Source: Pseudomonadota bacterium
GTDB lineage: Bacteria; Pseudomonadota; Gammaproteobacteria; Burkholderiales; Burkholderiaceae
Assembly (NCBI GenBank): GCA_021778935.1
Contig: JAJYBQ010000127.1
Location: 1 to 7,301, forward strand
Length of the DNA stretch: 7,301 nt
Direction: 5' to 3'
The notes below the pieces were generated by a model. The model saw nothing but the letters and a program-made list of their open reading frames with translations, was not told the origin of the DNA and did no database searches. A program made the translations under genes and the position numbers. Positions 1 to 5,583 of this stretch are shown piece after piece. How positions within the stretch are numbered: the first letter of the stretch is position 1; every line of letters starts with the position of its first letter.

Positions 1-744
1 CAAGCGCCCCCGGCCATCGAAGAACAGGGTTGTCGGCAGCGCGCGCGACCCGAACCGCGCCGCCACGACGCCACCGGCGTCGAGCAGGACGTTGCGGGGC
101 GCCAGATGCTGCGACCGGAGAAAGGCGCGCACCGGTTCCGCAGCGCCCTCCTGCGCGACAAAGACGAATCGGATCTCCGGGTGTTCGGCCTGCGCGCGCA
201 CCAGCGCCGGTAGTTCGCGCACGCAAGGCGGACACCAGGTCGCCCACACGTTCACGACCACCGGCTTCCCGCGAAAATCGGCGAGCAACACGCCGCCGCC
301 GGCGAGGGCCGGCAGACGGATGTCCGGCAAAGCGGCGCCGCGTGCCGACGGCAACGCGGCAATCACCCCCGCGCCCAGCGCCCCCACGCAACCCGCCGCG
401 AGCGCGCCGGCGACGATCGGCTTGCGCAGGCCGGCGATCCCGCGATCCAACCAAAGGGCATAGCCCAGCGCGGCGGCGATGCCGGCCCACGGCTCCCAGC
501 CACCGTCGCGCACATCCGGAATGCTCCACGGCGACGAGAAATACGAAGGCCAGAATCGCAGGACGAATGCGAGCCGCGCGGCGAGCAGACCGACCAACAG
601 GACGTGAAACAGATGCGGACCGACATCGCGGCTCCCGGCACGGCGCGCCGCGCGCTGCCCGACGTACAGTCCCAGCGCGAGGGCCGCCATCCCGGTAAAC
701 CACGTGTACGGCAACACCAATGGACCGATCGCGAATGCCTTCAT
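1..744 (-). CDS. Lgt-like membrane domain fused to TlpA-type thioredoxin (3' end cut off)
   Basis: The minus strand reads openly from an ATG at 744 to the left edge, giving 248 codons and no stop, so the C-terminus is missing. Residues 1-130 form about four hydrophobic segments (roughly 8-28, 45-63, 84-100, 110-130). Their pattern resembles the start of prolipoprotein diacylglyceryl transferase: N-terminal IGPLVLPYTWF, an LLAARLAFVL stretch, then a DGGWEPW segment. Residues 135-248 are a thioredoxin-like fold: DFRGKPVVVNVWATWCPPC with the redox pair C171/C174, and a probable cis-proline loop RALPTTLFF with P237. TlpA-family proteins act on the periplasmic side as thiol-disulfide reductases, often for cytochrome c maturation or copper handling; the substrate here is unknown. 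The HGG motif expected in catalytic Lgt is not seen, so the membrane part is probably an anchor or redox partner rather than a lipidating enzyme. A weak GGACGG lies 4 bases before the start. The gene diverges from arsR across a palindrome. Confidence 0.85.
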   Translation of the reverse strand, partial: MKAFAIGPLVLPYTWFTGMAALALGLYVGQRAARRAGSRDVGPHLFHVLLVGLLAARLAFVLRFWPSYFSSPWSIPDVRDGGWEPWAGIAAALGYALWLDRGIAGLRKPIVAGALAAGCVGALGAGVIAALPSARGAALPDIRLPALAGGGVLLADFRGKPVVVNVWATWCPPCVRELPALVRAQAEHPEIRFVFVAQEGAAEPVRAFLRSQHLAPRNVLLDAGGVVAARFGSRALPTTLFFDGRGRL

Positions 745-876
745 TTCCGTCCGGAGTGTAGCGCCGTGATCTCCGCCGCCGCCGCGGGCGATCCACGGCC
801 TCAGTTCGACGGACGTGCCGTACGGCACGTCCGTCAATTCGTTTCATTATTTCATCGAACGTCGTACCATTTGCCA
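745..876. promoter_or_regulatory. Divergent promoter region between the TlpA-like gene and arsR
   Basis: This 132-bp region separates two divergent start codons. It holds a 28-bp palindrome (808-835) and, next to arsR, an AT-rich stretch (836-870) in an otherwise GC-rich context. For arsR, possible -10 hexamers are CATTAT (845-850) and TACCAT (865-870); neither has a good -35. For the minus-strand gene a possible -10 is TACACT (760-755). A directly repeated TTTCAT (842-847 and 850-855, 8-bp period) lies between the palindrome and arsR. The promoter elements are inferred by eye and weak; that the region is regulatory follows mainly from the divergent layout. Confidence 0.55.
808..835. promoter_or_regulatory. 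Perfect 28-bp palindrome, probable operator
   Basis: The left half GACGGACGTGCCGT is followed with no spacer by its exact reverse complement, centred between 821 and 822. It lies 41 bp before the arsR start and 63 bp before the divergent TlpA-like start. No T-run follows on either strand, so it does not look like a terminator. ArsR-family repressors bind dyad-symmetric operators as dimers and commonly control their own promoter, so autoregulation by the adjacent ArsR is the simplest reading. If CATTAT at 845-850 is a -10, the palindrome would cover the matching -35. Confidence 0.6.
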
Positions 877-1257
877 ATGGAAAAGGCCACCGCCACTGCG
901 ATCTTCGAATCGCTTTCCTCCGGCCTCCGGCTGGATGTCTACCGGCTCCTGGTGCGTAAAGGGCTGGAGGGGATGGTCGCAGGAGAGATCGCGTCGACGC
1001 TCGGTGTGCCGCCGACCAATCTGTCCTTTCACCTCAAGGCCCTCACGCAGGCCGGGATGCTCACGGTCGAACAGGAAGGGCGCTTCCAACGCTACCGGGC
1101 CAACATCCCTCTGATGTTGGACCTGATCGCCTACCTGACGGAAGAGTGTTGTGCCGATCATCCCCGGCACTGCGCGGATCTGCGCAGCGCGTCCCGGTGC
1201 TCGGGCGCTGTGCTGCCACCGCTTTCCGCAATCCCCAAGCCCTCCCGAAAGGCATGA
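877..1257 (+). CDS. arsR: ArsR/SmtB-family repressor with AfArsR-like cysteine sensor motif
   Basis: This 126-residue protein has the size and layout of an ArsR-family metalloid-responsive repressor, which binds DNA as a dimer and releases it when the metalloid binds. The winged-helix core spans about residues 8-88: LRLDVYRLLV, then the recognition region (about 33-56, with NLSFHLKAL), then the wing (VEQEGRFQRYRA). The C-terminal part AYLTEECCADHPRHC carries C91, C92 and C99. This matches the position of C95, C96 and C102, which bind As(III) in AfArsR of Acidithiobacillus ferrooxidans, though the last cysteine here is two residues further away. A further C108 is present. The ATG is chosen because family similarity begins just after it; no Shine-Dalgarno is visible. 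The upstream reading frame is open but looks non-coding. No arsB, acr3 or arsC is in view, so the regulated genes may be the divergent TlpA-like gene or genes outside the window. The inducer is inferred. Confidence 0.88.
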   Translation: MEKATATAIFESLSSGLRLDVYRLLVRKGLEGMVAGEIASTLGVPPTNLSFHLKALTQAGMLTVEQEGRFQRYRANIPLMLDLIAYLTEECCADHPRHCADLRSASRCSGAVLPPLSAIPKPSRKA

Positions 1258-1278
1258 TGGCAAACATTCCGGTTTTTG

Positions 1279-1294
1279 ATCCGGCGCGCCGGAT
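1279..1294. repeat. 16-bp perfect palindrome between arsR and nfeD
   Basis: ATCCGGCGCGCCGGAT is its own reverse complement and lies in the 71-bp gap between arsR and nfeD. There is no T-run after it on either strand; a short GGTTTTTG precedes it on the plus strand. It may act as a factor-independent pause, an mRNA-stabilising stem or a protein site, or it may arise by chance in CG-rich DNA. Confidence 0.3.
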
Positions 1295-1328
1295 TGCGGA
1301 CCGCGCGTAGTAGGCGTAGAAGGGATCC

Positions 1329-2798
1329 ATGTCCTTGCTGGCCCCCTCGCAACCACGGGGCGCGTCGCATCCGCTCCGGCATGCATTTCGGCGATCCCGT
1401 GCGCCGTTGGGGGTTTTTCTGTGCATCGCGGCATGGCTGCTGGCGTTCTCCTGGTCGGCGTGGGGCGCATCGCCCGGCGGAAGCGAGGACGCGCCGTCCC
1501 GGCCGCAGGAGCACGAAAGAATCATCCTGGTGTTGCAATACCACGGTGTGATCGGTCCCGCCGCGGCGAACTACTTCCAACATGGACTGGATGCGGCGCG
1601 GCGCCGGAATGCGCAACTCCTGGTGTTCGAGCTCGACACGCCCGGCGGGCTCGAATCCTCGATGCGCGACATCGTCAAGGCAATCTTGAACTCGCCGATC
1701 CCGGTGGCGACCTGGGTCGCGCCATCCGGTGCGCGGGCGGCAAGCGCGGGCACATACATCCTGTACGCGAGCCCCATCGCGGCAATGGCACCGGCGTCGA
1801 ACCTGGGTGCCGCAACGCCGATCGCGGTTGGCGGCCTGCCGGACGCAGCGCCGTCCGGAAAACCCTCGCAAGCGGATAGCGCCGACACCGAACGCCGAAA
1901 GATGGTCAACGACGCCGCGGCGTATCTGCGCAGCCTTGCGCAGCTGCGTGGGCGCAATGCGGCGTTCGCCGAGCGCGCAGTGCGCGAGGCGCGCAGCATG
2001 TCCGCCGAAGAGGCGCTCCAGGCGCATGCGATCGACCTGATCGCCGCACACATCGGCGACCTCGCGCGCGCGCTCGACGGACGTACCATCCGGTTGGCCT
2101 CCGGCACGGTGACGCTCCATACCGCCGGTGCACCGGTACTACGGATCGAACCGGGATGGCGCACCGAATTGCTGGCGCGGATCGGCGATCCCACCGTGGC
2201 CGCCTTTCTGATGATGCTCGGCGTGTATGGCCTGATCCTCGAACTGCTTCACCCCGGCGTTGCGTTGCCCGGAATCGCCGGAACGATCTGTCTGCTTCTG
2301 GCGTTGTATGCGTTTCAACTGCTTCCGGTCAACTGGGCCGGGGTCGGCCTGATCCTCCTGGGGTCCGCCTTCATGGTGGCGGAACTGTTCCTGCCGACGT
2401 TCGGGGTGGTCGGCGTGGGCGGGGTCATCGCACTGGTCGCGGGTTTGCTGATGCTGATCCGGCCGGAAGTGCCGGGCCTCGGCATTTCGGGAGGATTCAT
2501 CGCGGCGCTGGCGCTGGGTACCGCATTGGTGATTTTCGGTGCCGGCGGCCTCGCGCTGCGCGCCCGGCGCCGACCGGTGGTGAGCGGGCGGGAGGCACTG
2601 ATCGGCGCAATCGGCACCGTGACCGAGGTCGCCGGCGATGACGCCTGGGCCCACATCGCAGGAGAGTCGTGGCATGTGCGCGGCGCCGCTCCCTTGCAAC
2701 CCGGCGCGCGGGTGCGCGTCGTTGCGATCGATTCGTTGACGCTGCAAGTGATTCCCGTGAGAGACGATGGCGGAGCCAATGCCGATGTCGAGGCCTGA
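1329..2798 (+). CDS. nfeD: Long-form NfeD: membrane-bound ClpP-class serine protease with OB-fold
   Basis: This 489-residue protein has the three-part layout of long NfeD proteins. A signal-like hydrophobic segment lies at about 27-46 (GVFLCIAAWLLAFSW). A ClpP/SppA-like protease domain follows at about 64-250, with ELDTPGGL and the nucleophile region ARAASAGTYI (S139). K191 in ERRKMVNDAAAYL fits the position of the partner lysine of the Ser-Lys dyad known from Pyrococcus PH1510. About five membrane helices lie between 288 and 410. A soluble OB-fold ends the protein (about 420-477, from ALIGAIGTV to VRVVAIDSLTLQVIPV). Archaeal homologues cleave the hydrophobic C-terminus of a partner stomatin, and a slipin gene follows here. 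The ATG at 1329 has GAAGGG a few bases upstream. A low-complexity stretch (about 168-187, Gly/Pro/Ala/Ser rich) precedes the lysine. The domain assignment is firm; the cellular substrate is inferred. Confidence 0.93.
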   Translation: MSLLAPSQPRGASHPLRHAFRRSRAPLGVFLCIAAWLLAFSWSAWGASPGGSEDAPSRPQEHERIILVLQYHGVIGPAAANYFQHGLDAARRRNAQLLVFELDTPGGLESSMRDIVKAILNSPIPVATWVAPSGARAASAGTYILYASPIAAMAPASNLGAATPIAVGGLPDAAPSGKPSQADSADTERRKMVNDAAAYLRSLAQLRGRNAAFAERAVREARSMSAEEALQAHAIDLIAAHIGDLARALDGRTIRLASGTVTLHTAGAPVLRIEPGWRTELLARIGDPTVAAFLMMLGVYGLILELLHPGVALPGIAGTICLLLALYAFQLLPVNWAGVGLILLGSAFMVAELFLPTFGVVGVGGVIALVAGLLMLIRPEVPGLGISGGFIAALALGTALVIFGAGGLALRARRRPVVSGREALIGAIGTVTEVAGDDAWAHIAGESWHVRGAAPLQPGARVRVVAIDSLTLQVIPVRDDGGANADVEA

Positions 2799-2917
2799 TG
2801 AACGACGTCGTCGCGCCTCGGCACCGCTCCTCCCGGGTTTCGATCGGCAATCGTTGCGGCAGTCGACGCACGGGTTTCGCGCGATTGTGGTGAAATGACA
2901 AGCAGGGAGGATGCGTC

Positions 2918-3700
2918 ATGTACTTCGCCTTTCCGTTCGGCTTCGGCGCCGTGGCCGTGTTGCTCGCGGGCGCCTTCGTCTTCACGTCGTTGAACGTATT
3001 GCGCGAATATCAGCGCGGCGTCGTGTTCCTGCTGGGACGCTTCTGGCGCGTCAAAGGTCCTGGCCTGGTGCTCATCGTCCCCGGGGTCCAGCAGATGGTG
3101 CGCGTGGATTTGCGGGTCGTGACCCTGGATGTGCCGCCACAAGATGTAATTTCCCGCGACAACGTGTCGGTCAAGGTGAGCGCGGTGCTCTACTTCCGCG
3201 TGATCGACCCGCAGAAGGCGATCATCCAGGTCGAGAACTTCCTGGTCGCCACCAGCCAGCTCGCACAAACCACGTTGCGCGCAGTATTGGGCAAACATGA
3301 ACTCGACGAGATGCTCGCCGAACGCGAACGGTTGAATCTCGACGTGCAGCGAATTCTCGATGCGCAAACGGACGCTTGGGGAATCAAGGTTACCAATGTC
3401 GAAATCAAGCATGTCGACATCAACGAATCGATGATCCGGGCGATCGCCGCCCAGGCCGAGGCCGAGCGCGAACGACGCGCCAAGGTGATTCACGCCGACG
3501 GGGAAAAGCAGGCCGCGCAGACCTTGCTCGAAGCCGCGCAGATGCTTGCCCGCCAACCCGAGGCGATGCAGCTGCGCTACCTGCAGATCCTGACTCAGAT
3601 CGCTACGGATCGGACCTCGACGATCGTTTTTCCCGTGCCGATCGATTTGCTGAAAACCCTGGCACCTTCGTCGCGCACCGAAGCGGGCGAGCATCGGTAG
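2918..3700 (+). CDS. Slipin, stomatin/prohibitin (SPFH) family membrane scaffold protein
   Basis: This 260-residue protein is a standard-length bacterial slipin. One N-terminal hydrophobic anchor (about 5-25) is followed by the SPFH/PHB domain: EYQRGVVFLLGRFWRVKGPG, VPGVQQMVRVDLR, DVPPQDVISRDNVSVKVSAV and YFRVIDPQKAI. A charged Ala/Glu-rich helix follows (about 174-210, AAQAEAERERRAKVIHADGE) and would form the coiled coil used in oligomerisation. The protein ends with IVFPVPIDLL and a polar tail. Slipins form ring- or cage-like membrane assemblies and are genetically paired with NfeD proteases, exactly as here. The start at 2918 is preceded by AGGGAGG (2904-2910) with ideal spacing. An out-of-frame ATG at 2911 sits too close to that site and gives an arginine-rich product. 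The gap to nfeD is 119 bp, so the two may be co-transcribed, or the slipin may have an extra promoter of its own. QmcA/HflK-type relatives are the alternative label. Confidence 0.93.
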   Translation: MYFAFPFGFGAVAVLLAGAFVFTSLNVLREYQRGVVFLLGRFWRVKGPGLVLIVPGVQQMVRVDLRVVTLDVPPQDVISRDNVSVKVSAVLYFRVIDPQKAIIQVENFLVATSQLAQTTLRAVLGKHELDEMLAERERLNLDVQRILDAQTDAWGIKVTNVEIKHVDINESMIRAIAAQAEAERERRAKVIHADGEKQAAQTLLEAAQMLARQPEAMQLRYLQILTQIATDRTSTIVFPVPIDLLKTLAPSSRTEAGEHR

Positions 3701-3721
3701 GATTGGGAAAGCGCCCGATCT

Positions 3722-3747
3722 GCCGCGTGCCGAGCGCGCCACGCGGC
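3722..3747 (+). terminator. GC-rich hairpin after the slipin gene (possible terminator without T-run)
   Basis: GCCGCGTG (3722-3729) pairs with CACGCGGC (3740-3747) across a 10-base loop, 22 bp after the slipin stop and just before the probable patatin promoter. No T-run follows, so intrinsic termination is doubtful. Its position between two likely transcription units is the only reason to propose a role. Confidence 0.2.
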
Positions 3748-3759
3748 CGGGGGCGACCG

Positions 3760-3765
3760 TACAAT
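3760..3765 (+). promoter_or_regulatory. -10 hexamer TACAAT just upstream of the patatin start
   Basis: TACAAT differs from the sigma-70 -10 consensus at one position and lies 6 bases before the ATG at 3772. Transcription would then begin at or next to the start codon, giving a leaderless or nearly leaderless mRNA. This fits the absence of a Shine-Dalgarno site. No convincing -35 is seen about 17 bp upstream in this GC-rich stretch. Confidence 0.4.
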
Positions 3766-3771
3766 TCGGGC

Positions 3772-5196
3772 ATGTTGTCGCAATCGACTCGACGAGTGTT
3801 CCAGTGCTTGTGCGGCCGTTGCGGCCGGTGGCCGCAACCGGGCTCACGGTGGCCGGGCGCTACGGTCCGACAGCCAGGGGGAAGCCGGGCGAAGCGCGCG
3901 CCCGGGACGGGCGCTGCGTTTCTTGCCGGCGTCGTAAGCGTCATCCTGCTCGCCGGCTGCGCGGGAATGCCGCGCAAGGAATCGCCCTTTCCACAGCACC
4001 CGGACGCCGCGCCGCCGGGATTTCCCGCGACGGTGCGTTGGGTCGGCGAAACGACCTGGAGCGATTTCGTGCGCGCAGCGTCGGCAAAGTTGGCCGGTGC
4101 AAGACGGGCCGGCGACGGCGGTCCGGTCAACATCCTGGTGCTCTCCGGGGGAGGCAGCGGCGCGGCGTTCGGCGCCGGCGTCCTGATCGGGTGGAGCGGA
4201 ACCGGCACGCGCCCCCCGTTTCAAATCGTGACCGGCGTGAGCGGCGGGGCGCTGATTGCGCCGTTGGCATTTCTCGGGCCGAGATGGGACGGCGAGTTGC
4301 AGAAGGCGTTCTCCGGGAGAAGCTCGCGCGGACTCATGCAGACCCGCAGCCTGGGGTGGCTCGGTTCCTTGTTCAGCATCAGCGCCTTTCGGGGAAAGCC
4401 GCTCGAAGACCTGGTCAACGGGTTCGTGACAGATGATCTGTTGCGGGCCGTGGCGGCAGAAGCGGAAAAAGGGCGCCTGCTGCTGGTCGCGACGACCGAC
4501 CTGGATACGGAGCAACTGGTGGTCTGGGATATGGGAGCCATCGCGGCACACGGCGGCGCAGCAGCGCGCCAGCTATTCCGGGACGTGCTGGTGGCGTCGG
4601 CCAGCGTCCCCGGGGTGTTTCCTCCCGTCCTGATCCGGGTCGGGGCGGCGAGCAAGACGTTCGATGAAATGCACGTCGACGGCGGCACGACGACGCCGTT
4701 TCTGTTTGCGCCGGAGGTCGTTTCGATCATGCCCGTGACACTTTCTTCCCTGCACGGCGGCAACATCTATGTGATCGTCAACGGCCAGCTCCGCGATGCC
4801 GACGAGACGACGCCGGTACGGACGGTCTCGATCCTCAAGCGCAGCGTCGCCGCGGGGCTGAACAGCGATGTCCGCGCGCGGGTGGAGCTTGCATACACCT
4901 TTGCGCAGAAGCAGGCGATGCGGCTGCACATCACCGAAGTCCCGGTGGACTACCCGCTGCCTTCTCCGCTGGACATGAACCCGTCGAGCATGCGGGCGTT
5001 GTTCGAATATGGTGAGCGGTGCGCCGCCGACAGACAGATTTGGTCCGACGCGGTTGACGTCCTCGATGTCGTCGCGCAGCAAGGCGCGCCGCCACCCAAC
5101 GGTTTCGCGCCTTGCCCGGCCGATGAGATCGTCCTCGCAGGCCGGGCCACCCAAGCCCGAAAGCCGCCGGCTGCGCGCCATTCCATCGATCCTTGA
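3772..5196 (+). CDS. Patatin-like phospholipase lipoprotein
   Basis: This 474-residue protein carries all three patatin hallmarks: the oxyanion-hole glycines in LVLSGGGSGAAFGAG (126-130), the nucleophile elbow GVSGG with S157, and the catalytic aspartate motif HVDGG with D303. Patatins use a Ser-Asp dyad to hydrolyse acyl esters of membrane lipids. A hydrophobic segment ending in the lipobox LLAGC (C63) marks it as a lipoprotein anchored to the envelope, most likely the outer membrane. The residue after the cysteine is Ala, not Asp, which does not signal inner-membrane retention. The ATG at 3772 leaves an unusually long, arginine- and cysteine-rich stretch of about 46 residues before the signal core. 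Possible later starts are GTG 3796 and TTG 3808; none has a ribosome site. The C-terminus beyond about 440 is Pro/Ala-rich and probably disordered. Substrate and physiological role are unknown; its position after nfeD-slipin hints at envelope lipid homeostasis only. Confidence 0.9.
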   Translation: MLSQSTRRVFQCLCGRCGRWPQPGSRWPGATVRQPGGSRAKRAPGTGAAFLAGVVSVILLAGCAGMPRKESPFPQHPDAAPPGFPATVRWVGETTWSDFVRAASAKLAGARRAGDGGPVNILVLSGGGSGAAFGAGVLIGWSGTGTRPPFQIVTGVSGGALIAPLAFLGPRWDGELQKAFSGRSSRGLMQTRSLGWLGSLFSISAFRGKPLEDLVNGFVTDDLLRAVAAEAEKGRLLLVATTDLDTEQLVVWDMGAIAAHGGAAARQLFRDVLVASASVPGVFPPVLIRVGAASKTFDEMHVDGGTTTPFLFAPEVVSIMPVTLSSLHGGNIYVIVNGQLRDADETTPVRTVSILKRSVAAGLNSDVRARVELAYTFAQKQAMRLHITEVPVDYPLPSPLDMNPSSMRALFEYGERCAADRQIWSDAVDVLDVVAQQGAPPPNGFAPCPADEIVLAGRATQARKPPAARHSIDP

Positions 5197-5249
5197 TGCG
5201 TGACGAACGTCACAGACATCGCCATCCGAAGATGCTGCAGTAGCACGGT

Positions 5250-5277
5250 GAACCCCGCCCGATGTCCCGCGGGGTTC
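5250..5277 (+). terminator. 9-bp perfect stem-loop downstream of patatin gene
   Basis: GAACCCCGC (5250-5258) pairs exactly with GCGGGGTTC (5269-5277) around a 10-base loop, 54 bp after the patatin stop. There is no T-run after it, so it would be an imperfect intrinsic terminator, or a stem that protects the mRNA 3' end. Confidence 0.3.
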
Positions 5278-5467
5278 GATCCTGGGGAGTCCGGTGCCGA
5301 CATGCAGGCGCTTCCTGATCGACGGCTGCATCGAGGCGTGCAAGCGAGGGCGACGCGGTCGGCGTCGGCTTGGAGATCGAGGAGCAAACTCCGCGGCAAA
5401 TATCCGCGGCATTACGCAGCCATCAACACCCTTGCCGGGTGTGTAGAGGACTTCCACCTCCCAGTAC

Positions 5468-5487
5468 GTGCGCCCTGCCGGGCGCAC
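5468..5487. repeat. 8-bp hairpin GTGCGCCC/GGGCGCAC
   Basis: GTGCGCCC (5468-5475) pairs perfectly with GGGCGCAC (5480-5487) around TGCC. It lies immediately beyond the T-run of the minus-strand terminator. On the plus strand it is followed by TATAAAAAA rather than Ts, so it is not itself a clear terminator. Confidence 0.4.
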
Positions 5488-5490
5488 TAT

Positions 5491-5518
5491 AAAAAACGGC
5501 GAACCGCGCGGTTCGCCG
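5491..5518 (-). terminator. Rho-independent terminator for the small membrane protein gene
   Basis: A perfect 22-bp GC-rich palindrome (5497-5518; stem CGGCGAACC paired with GGTTCGCCG) is followed on the minus strand directly by six Ts (5496-5491). It lies 66 bp after the stop of the minus-strand gene ending at 5584. This is the classical intrinsic terminator layout and the clearest one in the window. On the plus strand the run would be As before the stem, so it acts in one direction by this criterion. Confidence 0.8.
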
Positions 5519-5522
5519 AACC

Positions 5523-5549
5523 ACACCTCCCGATGGCATCGGGAGGTGT
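5523..5549. repeat. 12-bp perfect hairpin next to the terminator
   Basis: ACACCTCCCGAT (5523-5534) pairs exactly with ATCGGGAGGTGT (5538-5549) around the three-base loop GGC. It lies between the small gene's stop and its terminator, only 4 bp from the terminator stem. With no T-run it is more likely an RNA 3'-end structure or a protein site than a separate terminator. Confidence 0.5.
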
Positions 5550-5583
5550 TGGAGGATCCGGGTCGACAGGCCAATCAGCCGGA

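Larger units (their letters stand above)
5197..5583. other. 387-bp non-coding gap rich in hairpins
   Basis: No reading frame here looks like a real protein on either strand. Several inverted repeats are visible: GTGACG/CGTCAC (5200-5213, 2-base loop), GAACCCCGC/GCGGGGTTC (5250-5277), two CCGCGG copies (5391-5396 and 5404-5409), ACACCC/GGGTGT (5426-5442), and three longer hairpins from 5468 to 5549 listed separately. The gap lies between the 3' ends of two convergent genes, so at least some of these should terminate transcription. Confidence 0.6.

Noticed and set aside
30..698. Long plus-strand open frame at the left end
   Set aside because: Its product is arginine/proline-rich low complexity and it lies opposite the TlpA-like gene, whose frame shows clear family motifs.
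808..835. Bidirectional terminator reading of the 28-bp palindrome
   Set aside because: It lies between divergent promoters, where no transcript needs to end, and neither side has a T-run.
604..876. Upstream extension of the ArsR frame
   Set aside because: The frame is open back to 604, but the residues show no family similarity, overlap the divergent gene and run through the palindrome.
2798..2893. 31-residue plus-strand frame whose ATG overlaps the nfeD stop
   Set aside because: The overlap is tempting for translational coupling, but the product is a short arginine-rich string with no ribosome site and no recognisable features.
2315..3847. 510-codon minus-strand open frame
   Set aside because: It is opposite the nfeD and slipin genes, which carry strong motifs; long antisense frames are common in GC-rich DNA.
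5391..5409. Two CCGCGG copies as the start of a repeat array
   Set aside because: Only two copies occur, the sequence is itself a palindrome, and no further regular spacing is seen; not a CRISPR or tandem array.
4573..5574. 333-codon minus-strand open frame across the patatin 3' end and the gap
   Set aside because: The product is arginine-rich, without motifs, antisense to the patatin domain, and runs through the hairpin cluster and terminator.
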